Origin: Polyangiaceae bacterium
GTDB lineage: Bacteria; Myxococcota_A; Polyangia; Polyangiales; Polyangiaceae
DNA: 64,000 bases
NCBI GenBank assembly: GCA_025353725.1
Contig: JANXOF010000095.1
Coordinates: forward strand, 62,001-126,000
Direction: 5' to 3'
Shown: in pieces, positions 23,432 to 32,363 of the stretch
How the letters are laid out: every line of letters starts with the position of its first letter
Numbering within the stretch: the first letter of the stretch is position 1
Position numbers and translations under genes: made by a program
Notes under the pieces: model-generated
What the model was told of the DNA's origin: nothing
What the model saw: only the letters and a program-made list of their open reading frames with translations
The model's database searches: none

Positions 23432-24403
23432 TCAGGGAGCGGAATGCCTTGCGGAGCCGCGAATGAGAATCGAATCTTTCGCGCCGGCCGCGTTGCCCGG
23501 CACGACCCACACCTCCCAGCCCCCGCACGCTCGGTGATAAAGTTCTCGCTCTTGCCGAAGATCAGGACAGGAAGCCGCGGGGAACCGATGCTCGAGCGCG
23601 CCACCCAGGTGTTGCATCGCAAAAATTTGCGCCTCGGTGCGGTCCTCGGGTGCCGATGGGTCAAGCTTCGTGATCTGTCCTGCCTCCGCCCATCTTACGA
23701 AGAGATCTGAACCGGCGATGGTGCCGGTGCTGACGACCCGATCGCGCTCCGTAAGCGTTACCTCGAGCGTGAGAAGCCTCGATTCGTGCGTCGGACGGGT
23801 GGGGAGTAAAAAAAAGAAGTCCGTTTCAATGCGCGCCGGCACACATCCCCAGGTCAGCGCGGCACGTCCGCTCATGAGTCCGGTCAGCGCCGGGGAAGCT
23901 TCAACGCGCGGAACGCCGTATGTGGCGTCATCGAGCAGGACGCCCGTGGCGCGTAAAACGGCCTCGCCAATGGCACGTCGCTGCACGGCCGCAGTCTCGA
24001 GCTTGGCGTTGTCAATCTGGGAGCGCCGGGCGATGTCGGCGAGCTCTGCGTCCCGCATCGTGGACGCAAGGGTCGTAAGAAGAGCAAGCGCGGCCGTCGC
24101 ATGCGGCCCCGCCGGAAGGTCGACCAGATAGGAGCGCGCCGCGTCCCGGGAGCCTTGCGCGCGCTCGAAAAACTTTGGCTCTTCGTCATCGAACGCGGCG
24201 CGCACTTCCTCCGCAAATGCGCCCGTCGGATGCCGTGCGAGGTAGCGCATCGCTCGCGCAAGTCGTGTTCCCTGCGCGCCGGCAACGCGAAACGCGCGGT
24301 AATCGTCAAGGTCCGCCGGAGTCGCCACCATGGGTTTCAACGAGGCACACCCCGCAATCTGGACGGCAATGCACACGACAGCGCAAAGCGCCTGTCCCCT
24401 CAC
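23432..24403 (-). CDS. Putative lipoprotein, unknown function
   Basis: The start is GTG 24403, overlapping the stop of the upstream gene as GTGA; it yields 323 residues with a textbook lipoprotein signal ending in IAGC (Cys19). An extended reading upstream would overlap the whole previous gene and is not credible. The mature part is mostly helical at first (YRAFRVAGAQGTRLARAMRYLARHPTGAFAEEVRAAFDDEEPKFF), then strand-rich. No family was recognised. Three successive genes here share stop/start overlaps, so their products are likely made in fixed ratio and may form one envelope complex. Confidence 0.7.
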   Translation of the reverse strand: MRGQALCAVVCIAVQIAGCASLKPMVATPADLDDYRAFRVAGAQGTRLARAMRYLARHPTGAFAEEVRAAFDDEEPKFFERAQGSRDAARSYLVDLPAGPHATAALALLTTLASTMRDAELADIARRSQIDNAKLETAAVQRRAIGEAVLRATGVLLDDATYGVPRVEASPALTGLMSGRAALTWGCVPARIETDFFFLLPTRPTHESRLLTLEVTLTERDRVVSTGTIAGSDLFVRWAEAGQITKLDPSAPEDRTEAQIFAMQHLGGALEHRFPAASCPDLRQERELYHRACGGWEVWVVPGNAAGAKDSILIRGSARHSAP

Positions 24404-24891
24404 GAGCCGCCGTCCGTCGCGCCCAACTTCGGCGGGCCCCCTACTCGTGAAGCTGGCGAAGCGGGCGTCGCACCGCTTCCAAAAGAAGACTCGACCCCCG
24501 GCACTGCCGTAACAAGGCAGAACGCGCACTCGGGCGGCGTCGCCGGCGCTTTGTCGTCGACGTAGGTCGCGAAAACGGGGCAAGAAACAGCCTCCCGCGC
24601 CCGCAAGCAAACTTCTCCGTCGTGGGAAAGTGGCTTGCACGTAGCCGGCAACGACAACTCAGGAAGCACCTTTGGGTCGCACGCGCGTCCGCAACGCTCG
24701 GAAACAGAACCACATTCTTCGCACCGTGCGCAGTCCTGACGCTTGCGCGCATTCGCGTGGCGGTCGTAGTCAAGCTCGCTCGCAGCACGCCCACATCCGC
24801 CTGTGTCGCCTACTGTCGGAGCCATCAGAAGCAAGGCAAGAACGGAGGTTACAAACGTACGTGTCCGGGTCGCATTCCGGGAGATCGTCAC
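24400..24891 (-). CDS. Cys-rich putative lipoprotein, unknown function
   Basis: Starting at GTG 24891 (GTGA overlap with the upstream stop) the product is 163 residues. A signal sequence ends in TGGC with Cys33, and the mature part has paired cysteines: CARCEECGSVSERCGRAC, CKPLSHDGEVC, C-P-V-F and C-A-F-C. This spacing suggests disulfide-bonded or metal-binding structure in the periplasm. The C-terminal 40 residues are low-complexity. No family was recognised. Its position between an outer membrane protein gene and another lipoprotein gene suggests an envelope role. Confidence 0.65.
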   Translation of the reverse strand: MTISRNATRTRTFVTSVLALLLMAPTVGDTGGCGRAASELDYDRHANARKRQDCARCEECGSVSERCGRACDPKVLPELSLPATCKPLSHDGEVCLRAREAVSCPVFATYVDDKAPATPPECAFCLVTAVPGVESSFGSGATPASPASRVGGPPKLGATDGGS

Positions 24892-25598
24892 GGCAGCACC
24901 TCGAGAGCAAGGATAACTCCGAGTTGCCCGCTCATAACGGGATACGTCACGGTGCTTTTTTCGCGTGTTCCCGCACCGTAGAACACGTCTCCGACGACTT
25001 CCGCGGCGAGGCCTATTCCGCCTAAGAAAAACCATGCGCCACCGACGGAAGCTTCGAGGCCCCACGTGAGGTCGGGGGTCGCAACGATCGGGACGCCAGC
25101 CCGTCCGTAACACGCAAACGACTGCCACCGACGCCACACCAGATACGAAGGTGTGGTCACGACCTGGCCGACGCCGCGCACGGCAAAAGTCGTCCGGATC
25201 GCGAAGCCGTGTTGAAGACCTAAGGGGTTCCCGAACGTCGAGGCCAATCCGATATCGATGTAGGGAGCCGTGAGCGAAACGCTCTCGGCACTTCGACCTA
25301 GCGGCACACTGAGGCGATACGGATTATTAAACCGCAAGCCAAGACCGCTAAACGTCGTTGCAAAGAGCTGTCTATATCCAGGTTTGCGGAGAAACGGGTC
25401 GAGCTCCCGCCGCGCACCGACTGCCGCGTCCCCATGGGTACTTTCGTTCGAGCCGTCGGACTCGAGAGCGTCGGGCTGGCTTCGGCTCTCGCCGGCGCTG
25501 GCGCGTGACGGCGTCGCGAGGCCGAGACTCACCACAACGAGCCACGCGACGCTCACGCGCGGCCGCCACGTTCCGGCCGGAAGGAAACCGCGGCGCAT
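24888..25598 (-). CDS. Putative outer membrane or secreted protein, unknown function
   Basis: The ATG at 25598 shares its first base with the last base of the rlmN stop (TGATG), so translation is coupled; the product is 236 residues. It has a Sec signal peptide (RVSVAWLVVVSLGLATPSRASA), then a polar linker. The remaining 150 residues alternate short beta-strands with Gly and aromatic residues (FATTFSGLGLRFNNPYRL, SLTAPYIDIGLASTF, LEASVGGAWFFLGGIGLAAEVVG) and end in hydrophobic LALEVLP. The pattern resembles a small outer-membrane beta-barrel, but no family match is claimed. Confidence 0.65.
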   Translation of the reverse strand: MRRGFLPAGTWRPRVSVAWLVVVSLGLATPSRASAGESRSQPDALESDGSNESTHGDAAVGARRELDPFLRKPGYRQLFATTFSGLGLRFNNPYRLSVPLGRSAESVSLTAPYIDIGLASTFGNPLGLQHGFAIRTTFAVRGVGQVVTTPSYLVWRRWQSFACYGRAGVPIVATPDLTWGLEASVGGAWFFLGGIGLAAEVVGDVFYGAGTREKSTVTYPVMSGQLGVILALEVLP

Positions 25599-26833
25599 CA
25601 ACTCCTGTCGACTCTGACTTTGGGCTTCGCTCCGAGCAAGGCGAGCTGACCGCAAGCCGCTCCGACTTCGTCGCCGCGTCGCCGCCGAATGAAGCACGAA
25701 TACCCAACATCGACGAGCACGCGCTGAAACGCGAGCACCCCGCTCAGATCGGGAGGCCCGAGCGTTGAGGCCTCAATCGGATTCATCGGAATGAGATTCA
25801 CCTTGACGGGCAATCCCTTCAAAAGGCGCGTGAGCTTCCGCGCCTCCTCGAGCGCGTCGTTCTTCCCACGGACCAGCGTGTACTCGATCGTAATCCGGCG
25901 GCGCCGCGGCAACGGATAGTCACGCAGCGCCTGCATGAGGACCGCTAAAGGGTATTTCTTGTTAATGGGCATAAGCCGTGAGCGCGTTTCGTCGTCCGCC
26001 GCGTGCAAAGATATCGCGAGGCCAATGTTGCCCCCGAAATCTTTACCGAGCCGGGCAATCTCAGGGACCAGCCCACTCGTTGAGACCGTTACCTTTCGCG
26101 AAGAGAGCCCGATTCCATCTGTATGGGTGAGCAGGCGGAGCGCACGTAGGGTCTGGTCGTAATTATGTAGGGGTTCTCCCATTCCCATAAGCACGACATT
26201 GCGAATGCGCTCGTTCGGGTCGAGACGCGAACGACCGACGAGAATCTGCGCAATGATTTCATCGGCGCGCATATGTCGCTTGAGTCCGGCGACGCCGCTT
26301 GCGCAAAAGACGCAGCCCATCGCGCAGCCCACCTGAGTACTGATGCACTGCGTTACAGGAATATGCTTACGACCTGCGGTCTCCGCGTCTGCACCTTCGT
26401 CTTCCTCGTCGTCCTCGTCGTCGACGGCATCCGCATCCTCAAGCGGCGCGTCGCCGAGTCGCGCAACGCCAAGCGGTGACGGCAGACCTTGGGCGTATCC
26501 CGTGGCACCTCCCGTCACGCGAGGGATGAGCACGGTTTCGACATTCGCGCCGTCTTGCATGCCGACGAGCAACTTTCGAGTTTCGTCCGAAGAGCGCCGC
26601 TCGCTGACAATGGAGAGCACCCCCGTAAGCCCTTCTTGGGTAAGCCGTGCGCGCAGCGAGGCGGGAAGGTCGGTCATTTGTGCCGCGTCCGTGACGCCAC
26701 GAGCGTGAATCCACTTGAAGATCTGCTTACCGTGAAACGTCCGACCGCCTAGGCGCACGGCCTCCTCGGCCCACTCCTCGGGAAAGCGAGCGATCGGCAA
26801 CGTACGCGGGTCGATTTTTGACAGGATAGACAC
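25598..26833 (-). CDS. rlmN: Dual-specificity RNA methyltransferase RlmN
   Basis: The 411-residue radical-SAM enzyme methylates C2 of A2503 in 23S rRNA and A37 in some tRNAs. The cluster-binding C-x3-C-x2-C is CAMGCVFC (Cys170, 174, 177); the upstream Cys163 (TQCIS) and the C-terminal Cys in GDEVGAACGQL correspond to the two catalytic cysteines. Other family blocks are RNVVLMGMGEPLHNYD and LAISLHAADDETRSRLMPINKKYPL. Between VLIPRVTGG and HIPVTQC there is an insertion of about 50 residues with an Asp/Glu-rich run (about 132-150), not usual for RlmN. It starts 9 bp after mazG and is coupled to the downstream gene. Confidence 0.93.
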   Translation of the reverse strand: MSILSKIDPRTLPIARFPEEWAEEAVRLGGRTFHGKQIFKWIHARGVTDAAQMTDLPASLRARLTQEGLTGVLSIVSERRSSDETRKLLVGMQDGANVETVLIPRVTGGATGYAQGLPSPLGVARLGDAPLEDADAVDDEDDEEDEGADAETAGRKHIPVTQCISTQVGCAMGCVFCASGVAGLKRHMRADEIIAQILVGRSRLDPNERIRNVVLMGMGEPLHNYDQTLRALRLLTHTDGIGLSSRKVTVSTSGLVPEIARLGKDFGGNIGLAISLHAADDETRSRLMPINKKYPLAVLMQALRDYPLPRRRRITIEYTLVRGKNDALEEARKLTRLLKGLPVKVNLIPMNPIEASTLGPPDLSGVLAFQRVLVDVGYSCFIRRRRGDEVGAACGQLALLGAKPKVRVDRS

Positions 26834-26842
26834 CGGGTCAGC

Positions 26843-27757
26843 CTAGCGCTTCGCCTTCTCGGCGGCCTTGGCTTCCTCCCAGTAGGTGTCGAGAACCTCG
26901 AGCGCGAGGTTGGCTTCGCCACTCGCGCCCCAGCCCCCGTGCTCGGTTTTTACCCGGCTCTCGACGTGTGCAAAGCGCGCCGTAAACTTATCGATGGTCC
27001 GGCGAAGCGACCCCTCCGCGTCCACCTTCACGTGCCGTGAAAGATTCACGAGAGAAAAAAGAACGTCCCCCATCTCTTCCTCGATCGCCCGGTCATCTCC
27101 GCTTTTTATAGCAGCGTCGAGCTCGTCGAGCTCCTCGGTGACTTTTTCCCGTGAGCCGCGCGCATCAGGCCAATCAAAGCCCACACGCTCGACTTTTTCT
27201 CCGACGCGTTGCGCGCGCGTGAGCGCCGGCAGACTACGTGGAACGCCTCCAAGAACGCCACGCTCGCCCTTCTCCTTCGCTTTTATCTTCTCCCAATTAC
27301 GAAGGACCTCGTCCGCGTCTTTAGCCTCTAGGTCGCCGAAAACATGCGGGTGGCGGTGTACGAGCTTGTCAACAATCCCAGACACCACGTCGTCGATCGC
27401 AAAAGCTCCCTCCGCCCGGCCAAGTTCGGCCTGAAAAACAACCTGGAGTAGAAGATCGCCGAGCTCCTCGCGAATCGCCTTTCGGTCCCCTGAATCGATG
27501 GCATCGATCACCTCGCAGGCCTCTTCCAACGCGTACTTTCTAAGGCTCTCGAACGACTGCTCGCGATCCCAGGGGCACCCATCAGCCGCGAGCAAACGGC
27601 GCATCACGGAGACAAGGCGCGTCAGTGTCGCGCCATCTTGGAGGTCAAGTGCCGCCACGGGTCTCGGCGCATTTTCGTCGAAACGAGGGAGCTTTTCGCT
27701 CACCTCACGACTCTGCAAAAGTGACGAAACGGAGGAAGGATCAGTTGGGCGTGCCAT
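26843..27757 (-). CDS. mazG: Nucleoside triphosphate pyrophosphohydrolase MazG
   Basis: The 304-residue protein carries two MazG domains. The first has CPWDREQSFESLRKYALEEACEVIDAID and EELGDLLLQVVFQAELG (E-E-x2-E and E-x2-D metal-binding motifs); the second has VTEELDELDAAI and EEEMGDVLFSLVNLSRH. GGVPRSLPALTRAQRVGEKVERVGFDW links them, as in E. coli MazG. The enzyme hydrolyses NTPs to NMP and pyrophosphate and helps clear aberrant nucleotides. An N-terminal extension of about 40 residues precedes the first domain. It is the first gene of the mazG-rlmN operon, with only 17 bp to the divergent AI-2E-family gene. Confidence 0.93.
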   Translation of the reverse strand: MARPTDPSSVSSLLQSREVSEKLPRFDENAPRPVAALDLQDGATLTRLVSVMRRLLAADGCPWDREQSFESLRKYALEEACEVIDAIDSGDRKAIREELGDLLLQVVFQAELGRAEGAFAIDDVVSGIVDKLVHRHPHVFGDLEAKDADEVLRNWEKIKAKEKGERGVLGGVPRSLPALTRAQRVGEKVERVGFDWPDARGSREKVTEELDELDAAIKSGDDRAIEEEMGDVLFSLVNLSRHVKVDAEGSLRRTIDKFTARFAHVESRVKTEHGGWGASGEANLALEVLDTYWEEAKAAEKAKR

Positions 27758-27774
27758 TCGAGGCGAGGCTTAGC

Positions 27775-28881
27775 ATGCGTGATACGGTTCGTCGCATGGT
27801 GGGTGAGGCTCGGAAGGAACCGGGGACAAGTTTTCGGCGGAAGATGATCTTCGTCACGCTCGTGCTCGTACTCGGCCTCGCGTACCTCCTACGCGGCGTC
27901 TTGGTACCTCTTTTTCTCGCGTTTCTTCTTGCCTATGCTCTGGATCCCTTCGTCGACAAGCTCGAATCGTTGCGCGTGCCACGCCCGCTCGGCGCGATTG
28001 TCGTGATGCTCGGGATCCTTGGGCTCGTCAGCGTGGTGCTCATCTACTCCGTGCCTATGTTCGTTGACGAAGTGACAGACGCGTCGAGCGCCATTCCGGA
28101 CCAAATTCACAGGCTCCAAGCGCGCATCGAGCCATGGTCGGCGACGAGATTGCACGTAAAGCTTCCCCATTCCGTCGGTGATTTGGAAAAAGCTGTGACG
28201 GATCGCATCCAGTCGGCCGGCGCGTACGACAACGCGCGCTCGTTCCTGTTTGGGACGATAGGATACGTCGGCGTTGCACTCTCCGCATTGATTGTCCCTG
28301 TTTTTGCACTCTACTTACTTATCGACTTCGATCGCATCGTCGTTCGCGTCGAGCAGCTCGTGCCGCGCCGCTGGGCGGTGCCGATAAGCGACGTCGCGCG
28401 GCAAATCCACAAGATCCTGAGCGGCTACGTTCGCGGCCAGCTGACGGCGAACATCGTCCTTGCCGCGCTCTACGCGACCGGACTTCGAACGGTTGATATC
28501 CGTCTCGCGATCCCAATAGGCGTGCTCACGGGAATGCTCGGTTTCGTCCCGTACGTCGGCTTCGGCATTGGGGTCTTCTTGGCATCAGCGATGGCGATCC
28601 TCGACTGGCAAGGTCCCGGAACGCTCGCGGGCGTGATCGCTGTGATGGCTGGCGTCCAGCTTATCGACGCCACGATGATTACCCCTCGCATCGTCGGGCG
28701 GTCGGTGGGGCTCGCTCCGCTCGAAGTGATCCTGACGATGATGGCAGCTGGCTCCCTCTTCGGGTTTTTGGGAGTGCTCCTGGCCGTGCCCCTCGGCGCA
28801 GTCGCAAAAATCCTCGTGCAACGCGCTGTCAAAACCTACCTTGCTTCGGATTTTTATACGACGAAGGCGGTATCACGGTGA
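27775..28881 (+). CDS. AI-2E family transporter (PerM-like membrane protein)
   Basis: From ATG 27775 the protein has 368 residues and about seven or eight membrane helices. Family hallmarks are FLLAYALDPFVDKLE near the N-terminus, VPVFALYLLIDFDRI, GYVRGQLTANIVLAALYA, GMLGFVPYVGFGIGV and the C-terminal ITPRIVGRSVGLAPLEVILTMMAAGSLFGFLGVLLAVPLGA. Members include TqsA-like exporters and Na+/H+ antiporters, so the AI-2 name is only the family label; no substrate is implied. The divergent mazG start lies 17 bp away, so promoters must overlap coding sequence. An in-frame GTG at 27751 is an alternative start. Confidence 0.88.
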   Translation: MRDTVRRMVGEARKEPGTSFRRKMIFVTLVLVLGLAYLLRGVLVPLFLAFLLAYALDPFVDKLESLRVPRPLGAIVVMLGILGLVSVVLIYSVPMFVDEVTDASSAIPDQIHRLQARIEPWSATRLHVKLPHSVGDLEKAVTDRIQSAGAYDNARSFLFGTIGYVGVALSALIVPVFALYLLIDFDRIVVRVEQLVPRRWAVPISDVARQIHKILSGYVRGQLTANIVLAALYATGLRTVDIRLAIPIGVLTGMLGFVPYVGFGIGVFLASAMAILDWQGPGTLAGVIAVMAGVQLIDATMITPRIVGRSVGLAPLEVILTMMAAGSLFGFLGVLLAVPLGAVAKILVQRAVKTYLASDFYTTKAVSR

Positions 28882-28885
28882 GCTT

Positions 28886-28903
28886 GGCTGACGGAATTCA
28901 GCC
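28886..28903. terminator. Hairpin between convergent stops (candidate bidirectional terminator)
   Basis: GGCTGA (28886-28891) and TCAGCC (28898-28903) form a perfect 6-bp stem with a 6-nt loop, exactly between the stop of the AI-2E-family gene (28881) and the stop of the asparaginase gene (28907). No T-run follows. Confidence 0.45.
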
Positions 28904-28906
28904 GAC

Positions 28907-29947
28907 CTACGCATCACGCTCACCCACCACACTCGAGCTGAAGTATGCCCGGAGCACGTCGCCCGCTCCGTACCGAGCGAGGCCAATCATCATCTTGGCG
29001 AGTGCCGCCTCGACGGTCATGTCACCACCCGAAATAGCACCGGCCGCCGCCGCAGCTACGCCGCCCTCGTAGCGCGCGAGATCTACGAAACCGCGCAAGC
29101 ACTGCGACACCACCACAACGGGTACGCCCCGCTCGCGGGCTTCCTCGAGGGCAGGAATCAGCGATCCTGCAAGATTGGGCAACGTCCCCGTCCCGTACCC
29201 CTCGAGCACCAGGCCCCGCACGCCCGAGCGAATCGCGCCGCGCAGCAGGTCGGGGTCTAACCCTGGAAATACGCGGACCGCCAGCACGCGCGGCTCAATC
29301 CGTTCGTCGAAGGCCGACATCTCGCACGCTCCTCGAACCTGCGACGCGATTTCGACGCCAATGCCAAGTTCGACCAGCGGCGGTAGGTTAGGCGAATCGA
29401 ACGCGGTGAATCCCCAGGCGTCTCGCTTCGTCGCTCGTACCCCACGAAGCGCCCGCGAACCCGAAACAATGACGACCTCAGGTACCGGCAGCGTAGCCAC
29501 GAGCGCGGCATCGATGAGATTCTGCCGCGCGTCGGTTCGCACTTCAGTGATGGGCTTCTGCGAACCCGTGAGCACGACTGGCTTCGACAGCGGTCCTAGA
29601 ATGAACGAGAGTGCACTCGCAGTGTAGGCCATCGTGTCGGTGCCGTGGACGATCACAATACCGTCGTAGCGACCGATCTCCTGGTGCACCAAACGGGCCA
29701 TTGTGACCCAATCCGCCGGCTGCATATTGGCAGAATCCATCGGCGACAATGGCCGTGTGTCGAACTGCGCAATACGAGCAAGACTAGGCACTTCCGCTAC
29801 GAGATCACGGGCGTCGAGCTGTCCGTCGAGCCGAAGAGTAAGCCCTGCTTGAACTCCAATCGAGTCGAGGTTGGAGTCCAGCACCGAATCCGCGCCCGGG
29901 GTCATCAACATGGTTCCCCCGGTGAGGAGAAGAAGAAGTCGCGGCAT
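28907..29947 (-). CDS. Asparaginase (type I, cytoplasmic)
   Basis: The 346-residue protein has both asparaginase signatures: LLLTGGTM at residues 6-13 with the nucleophile Thr12, and IVHGTDTMAYTASALSF near 99-115 holding the Thr-Asp pair. KPVVLTGSQKP and RTDARQNLIDA follow. It lacks a signal peptide, so it is of the cytoplasmic type I form that converts L-asparagine to aspartate and ammonia. Length fits the family (330-350). It lies 76 bp downstream of the polysaccharide export gene on the same strand but a functional link is not evident. Confidence 0.92.
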   Translation of the reverse strand: MPRLLLLLTGGTMLMTPGADSVLDSNLDSIGVQAGLTLRLDGQLDARDLVAEVPSLARIAQFDTRPLSPMDSANMQPADWVTMARLVHQEIGRYDGIVIVHGTDTMAYTASALSFILGPLSKPVVLTGSQKPITEVRTDARQNLIDAALVATLPVPEVVIVSGSRALRGVRATKRDAWGFTAFDSPNLPPLVELGIGVEIASQVRGACEMSAFDERIEPRVLAVRVFPGLDPDLLRGAIRSGVRGLVLEGYGTGTLPNLAGSLIPALEEARERGVPVVVVSQCLRGFVDLARYEGGVAAAAAGAISGGDMTVEAALAKMMIGLARYGAGDVLRAYFSSSVVGERDA

Positions 29948-30023
29948 TTTGACTTAGGCCTTCCGAGCGAAGCAGATCATTGACCTAAGACTTCTGCACG
30001 CGCGCGGGCGCACACCGGTGCGC

Positions 30024-30647
30024 TCAAAAGAGTCGCTGGTCGACCTTGATCGTGTCACCCTGCTGAAGCTTCACGTCCGGCCGTGCGTTGTCCGTGATGG
30101 CATCGACGCTGACGACAGCGTTCGCTGACTTGTCGCCCTCCATGCGCCGAATCACCTGAACGTGATTCGTATCCGCTAGCGGCGTAAACCAGCCCGCTGC
30201 TGAGATTGCCTGCACCAGCGTCATACCATCTTGGTAAACCATCGGCCCCGGCTTCGCGACCTGACCGATGATCTGAATCTTCTTCGAGTTAAACTGTTTG
30301 ACTTTTACCTGAACCTGCGGTTTCGCCAAAAACTTAGCATCGACGAGGTGCTCCCCGATGGCGACCGCAATCTGGCGAGGCTCCAACCCAGCAACACGTA
30401 TAGCCGGAGCATACGGAAAGTCGAGCGAACCATCCGGCTGAACTTCGTAGTCCTTCGGGAGCTTGTCTTCTCCCACGACGACCACCTCCAACACATCACC
30501 GGGGCCAACTTGGCTATTCACAACCGGAGCTGGCAGTGAGTGCGGCGGCGGATAGTGGCGGCCACAGCCGCTAGCGACCAGAGACGCAACCACAAGGACG
30601 ACCGAACGTAAAACTGACCGCCGCCAAGCTATGTCGAATGAAAGCAC
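30024..30647 (-). CDS. Polysaccharide export lipoprotein (short OPX, Wza-like)
   Basis: The 207-residue lipoprotein has a signal ending in VASGC (Cys28). Residues about 45-115 are a Poly_export domain (SQVGPGDVLEVVVVGEDKL, VQPDGSLDFPYAPAIRVAGL), and about 122-175 an SLBB domain (KIQIIGQVAKPGPMVYQDGMTLVQAISAAGWFTPLAD). E. coli Wza has a C-terminal amphipathic helix that spans the outer membrane; this protein ends at residue 207 without it. Such short OPX proteins in myxobacteria work with a separate beta-barrel, and a barrel gene lies 12 bp upstream. The inferred role is the periplasmic conduit for surface polysaccharide. No synthesis or polymerase genes are in the window. Confidence 0.88.
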   Translation of the reverse strand: MLSFDIAWRRSVLRSVVLVVASLVASGCGRHYPPPHSLPAPVVNSQVGPGDVLEVVVVGEDKLPKDYEVQPDGSLDFPYAPAIRVAGLEPRQIAVAIGEHLVDAKFLAKPQVQVKVKQFNSKKIQIIGQVAKPGPMVYQDGMTLVQAISAAGWFTPLADTNHVQVIRRMEGDKSANAVVSVDAITDNARPDVKLQQGDTIKVDQRLF

Positions 30648-30659
30648 CGAAGAATCAGC

Positions 30660-32264
30660 TCAGTAAAACCAACGCGCACCGAGGAAAGCCTGTACGCGCC
30701 GCCAATTCAAATCGAAGAGTCCGGGTGCCGTACCACCCGGCGTCGCGTCACCAGCTTCGATCTGCGTGCTGCTGATCGTCTGGGCGTAGTCGAGCGTCGC
30801 ATTGAGGCCAAACGAATCGCTAAAGCGATATTCACCGAAGAGCGTTCCGCCGACGCGGATGTTCGTGAAATCGCCTGTTGGCTGGCCATTCGTGCCATTC
30901 ACGGCCGTCGGACGACCTCCGATGTTGTAGAACGGCTGGGGGTACCCAATCGCCTCTACAGATGCATCGACTTGAATCAGCATTCGGCCGCTGAAGAAGT
31001 AAACGACCTTCGCGTATCCCTTGTTCGAGTCGTAGTAGTTGCCAAGAAGACTGCTCTGGAAATCACGCAAATAGCCAAGACTCAACGTCGATAGTAGCAG
31101 CGTCGCTTGCCCCGGCTCGTTGGCGCCGGCCCCTGCCTGCGACAAGTAAAACGTGCCCTCCGCTTGGGCGTTGAAATTGTCGTATTGCGAACGCGAATCG
31201 CCGACGTTCGCCACGGCATTGGTGGCCTTGAAGAACGTCGCGCCGTAGCCGGCCGCAACAAGAACGCCGAACCGGTCAGTGAGCAGGCCCGTCAGACCAA
31301 ACCGAGTACGCACCGGCGTTGAGTCATTCAGGTAATTGATCGCTCGTTCCGCATTCGGGTAGCTCACGAAGCGAAGTGAAGACTCTGAGAAAAGCGCTGT
31401 ACGCGGCCTAAATCTCCACCGACTTCGCGCCGTGACTTCGTGGGTAAGGTGGGTGAAAGGCGCCCCGTTGGACCCCTCAAAGAGCGACCCGGTAAACTGG
31501 TATCCAGCGCGGAGATCAAGCGTTCCGCCACCAGGAAGGACCACCACCTCGCCTCCCCCGGAAATGTCGCTCCGGTTGAATGAGAGGTTCGGGTTAGCGA
31601 TGACGGAGGGCTGAATGAGCCGTGAGTAAGTCGCAAAGACGCCGAAACCGAGCGTGCGCCCCTGATTGACGTCGAGACGAACGAATGCGTTGCCGGACAC
31701 GTTCCGTTGGTCGCTGGTCTCCTTCGAGCCAACGAAGAACTCGCGGTACGTTGCCGACAACCCGGCACGAAAGGCGAGCGGAGCGCTCGAGGCAGGCGAC
31801 CCTTCAGTGCGCTGTTGTGTCAGCGTGCCAATCGTTATCGACGGCGTGATCCGGAAGAGAGCAGCCGCCGCCGGCGGAAGCTGGGGTGAGCCATTGAGGA
31901 GGCGTGGGTCTTCCTTTGACGAACGAAGGAACCAGTTCGAGTCGTACCCGACCTCTCCGGCGATACCGGGATGAATTTCGAGGTCGCCAACCCGAATTCC
32001 CGACCCCTCCTGGTACCGCCGGTCCTTCAACCACTCCTGCGCCGAAACCTCGCGCGGTGCGAAGAGAGGGAGCAGAACTCCGACAATTGCGACCAAGACT
32101 GCGCGTGCGCCCGGAGCCCTAGCCCATGAGCGGGTCAGATTCCTTATCGAGGCGCCCCGCAGCTTCGCGGGACACGCTCGAAGCCGGCTCGTACGCGCCG
32201 CCGGACGTGCGGAGCGACGCGACGCGAGGCCTTGCTCTACCGGACTATGACCTGAAGTCAACAT
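30660..32264 (-). CDS. Outer membrane beta-barrel protein, likely partner of the OPX lipoprotein
   Basis: From ATG 32264 the product is 534 residues. A hydrophobic signal (AVLVAIVGVLLPLF) precedes REVSAQ-E, a likely cleavage site, after a long basic n-region; other starts are at 32321 and 32345. The mature chain shows repeated amphipathic strands with Gly and aromatic belts (AFRAGLSATYREFFVGSKE, TLGFGVFATYSRL, GTLDLRAGYQFTGSLFE, RRVQAFLGARWFY) and ends in a C-terminal aromatic Tyr, as outer-membrane barrels do. It resembles the WzpX/EpsX-type barrels that pair with short OPX proteins in Myxococcus; this link rests on architecture and the 12-bp spacing. Confidence 0.78.
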   Translation of the reverse strand: MLTSGHSPVEQGLASRRSARPAARTSRLRACPAKLRGASIRNLTRSWARAPGARAVLVAIVGVLLPLFAPREVSAQEWLKDRRYQEGSGIRVGDLEIHPGIAGEVGYDSNWFLRSSKEDPRLLNGSPQLPPAAAALFRITPSITIGTLTQQRTEGSPASSAPLAFRAGLSATYREFFVGSKETSDQRNVSGNAFVRLDVNQGRTLGFGVFATYSRLIQPSVIANPNLSFNRSDISGGGEVVVLPGGGTLDLRAGYQFTGSLFEGSNGAPFTHLTHEVTARSRWRFRPRTALFSESSLRFVSYPNAERAINYLNDSTPVRTRFGLTGLLTDRFGVLVAAGYGATFFKATNAVANVGDSRSQYDNFNAQAEGTFYLSQAGAGANEPGQATLLLSTLSLGYLRDFQSSLLGNYYDSNKGYAKVVYFFSGRMLIQVDASVEAIGYPQPFYNIGGRPTAVNGTNGQPTGDFTNIRVGGTLFGEYRFSDSFGLNATLDYAQTISSTQIEAGDATPGGTAPGLFDLNWRRVQAFLGARWFY

Positions 32265-32347
32265 CCCGGACCGGCGTAATTTCGATTGCTTTTGAACAGC
32301 GATGTCAGTTCGATTCGTCATTGGTCGTGTCGCGTCTCGCCGCACGG

Positions 32348-32363
32348 CGTCATGTCGATGACG
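32348..32363. other. Short perfect hairpin between the secreted-protein gene and the barrel gene
   Basis: CGTCAT (32348-32353) and ATGACG (32358-32363) pair around a 4-nt loop. It lies in the roughly 230-bp gap between the 210-residue secreted-protein gene and the barrel gene, a gap otherwise free of recognised genes. It could be a processing or partial termination site within the transcript. Confidence 0.3.

Noticed and set aside
27775-28881. Autoinducer-2 export role for the AI-2E family protein
   Set aside because: The family name covers many substrates; nothing in the sequence or neighbours points to quorum sensing.
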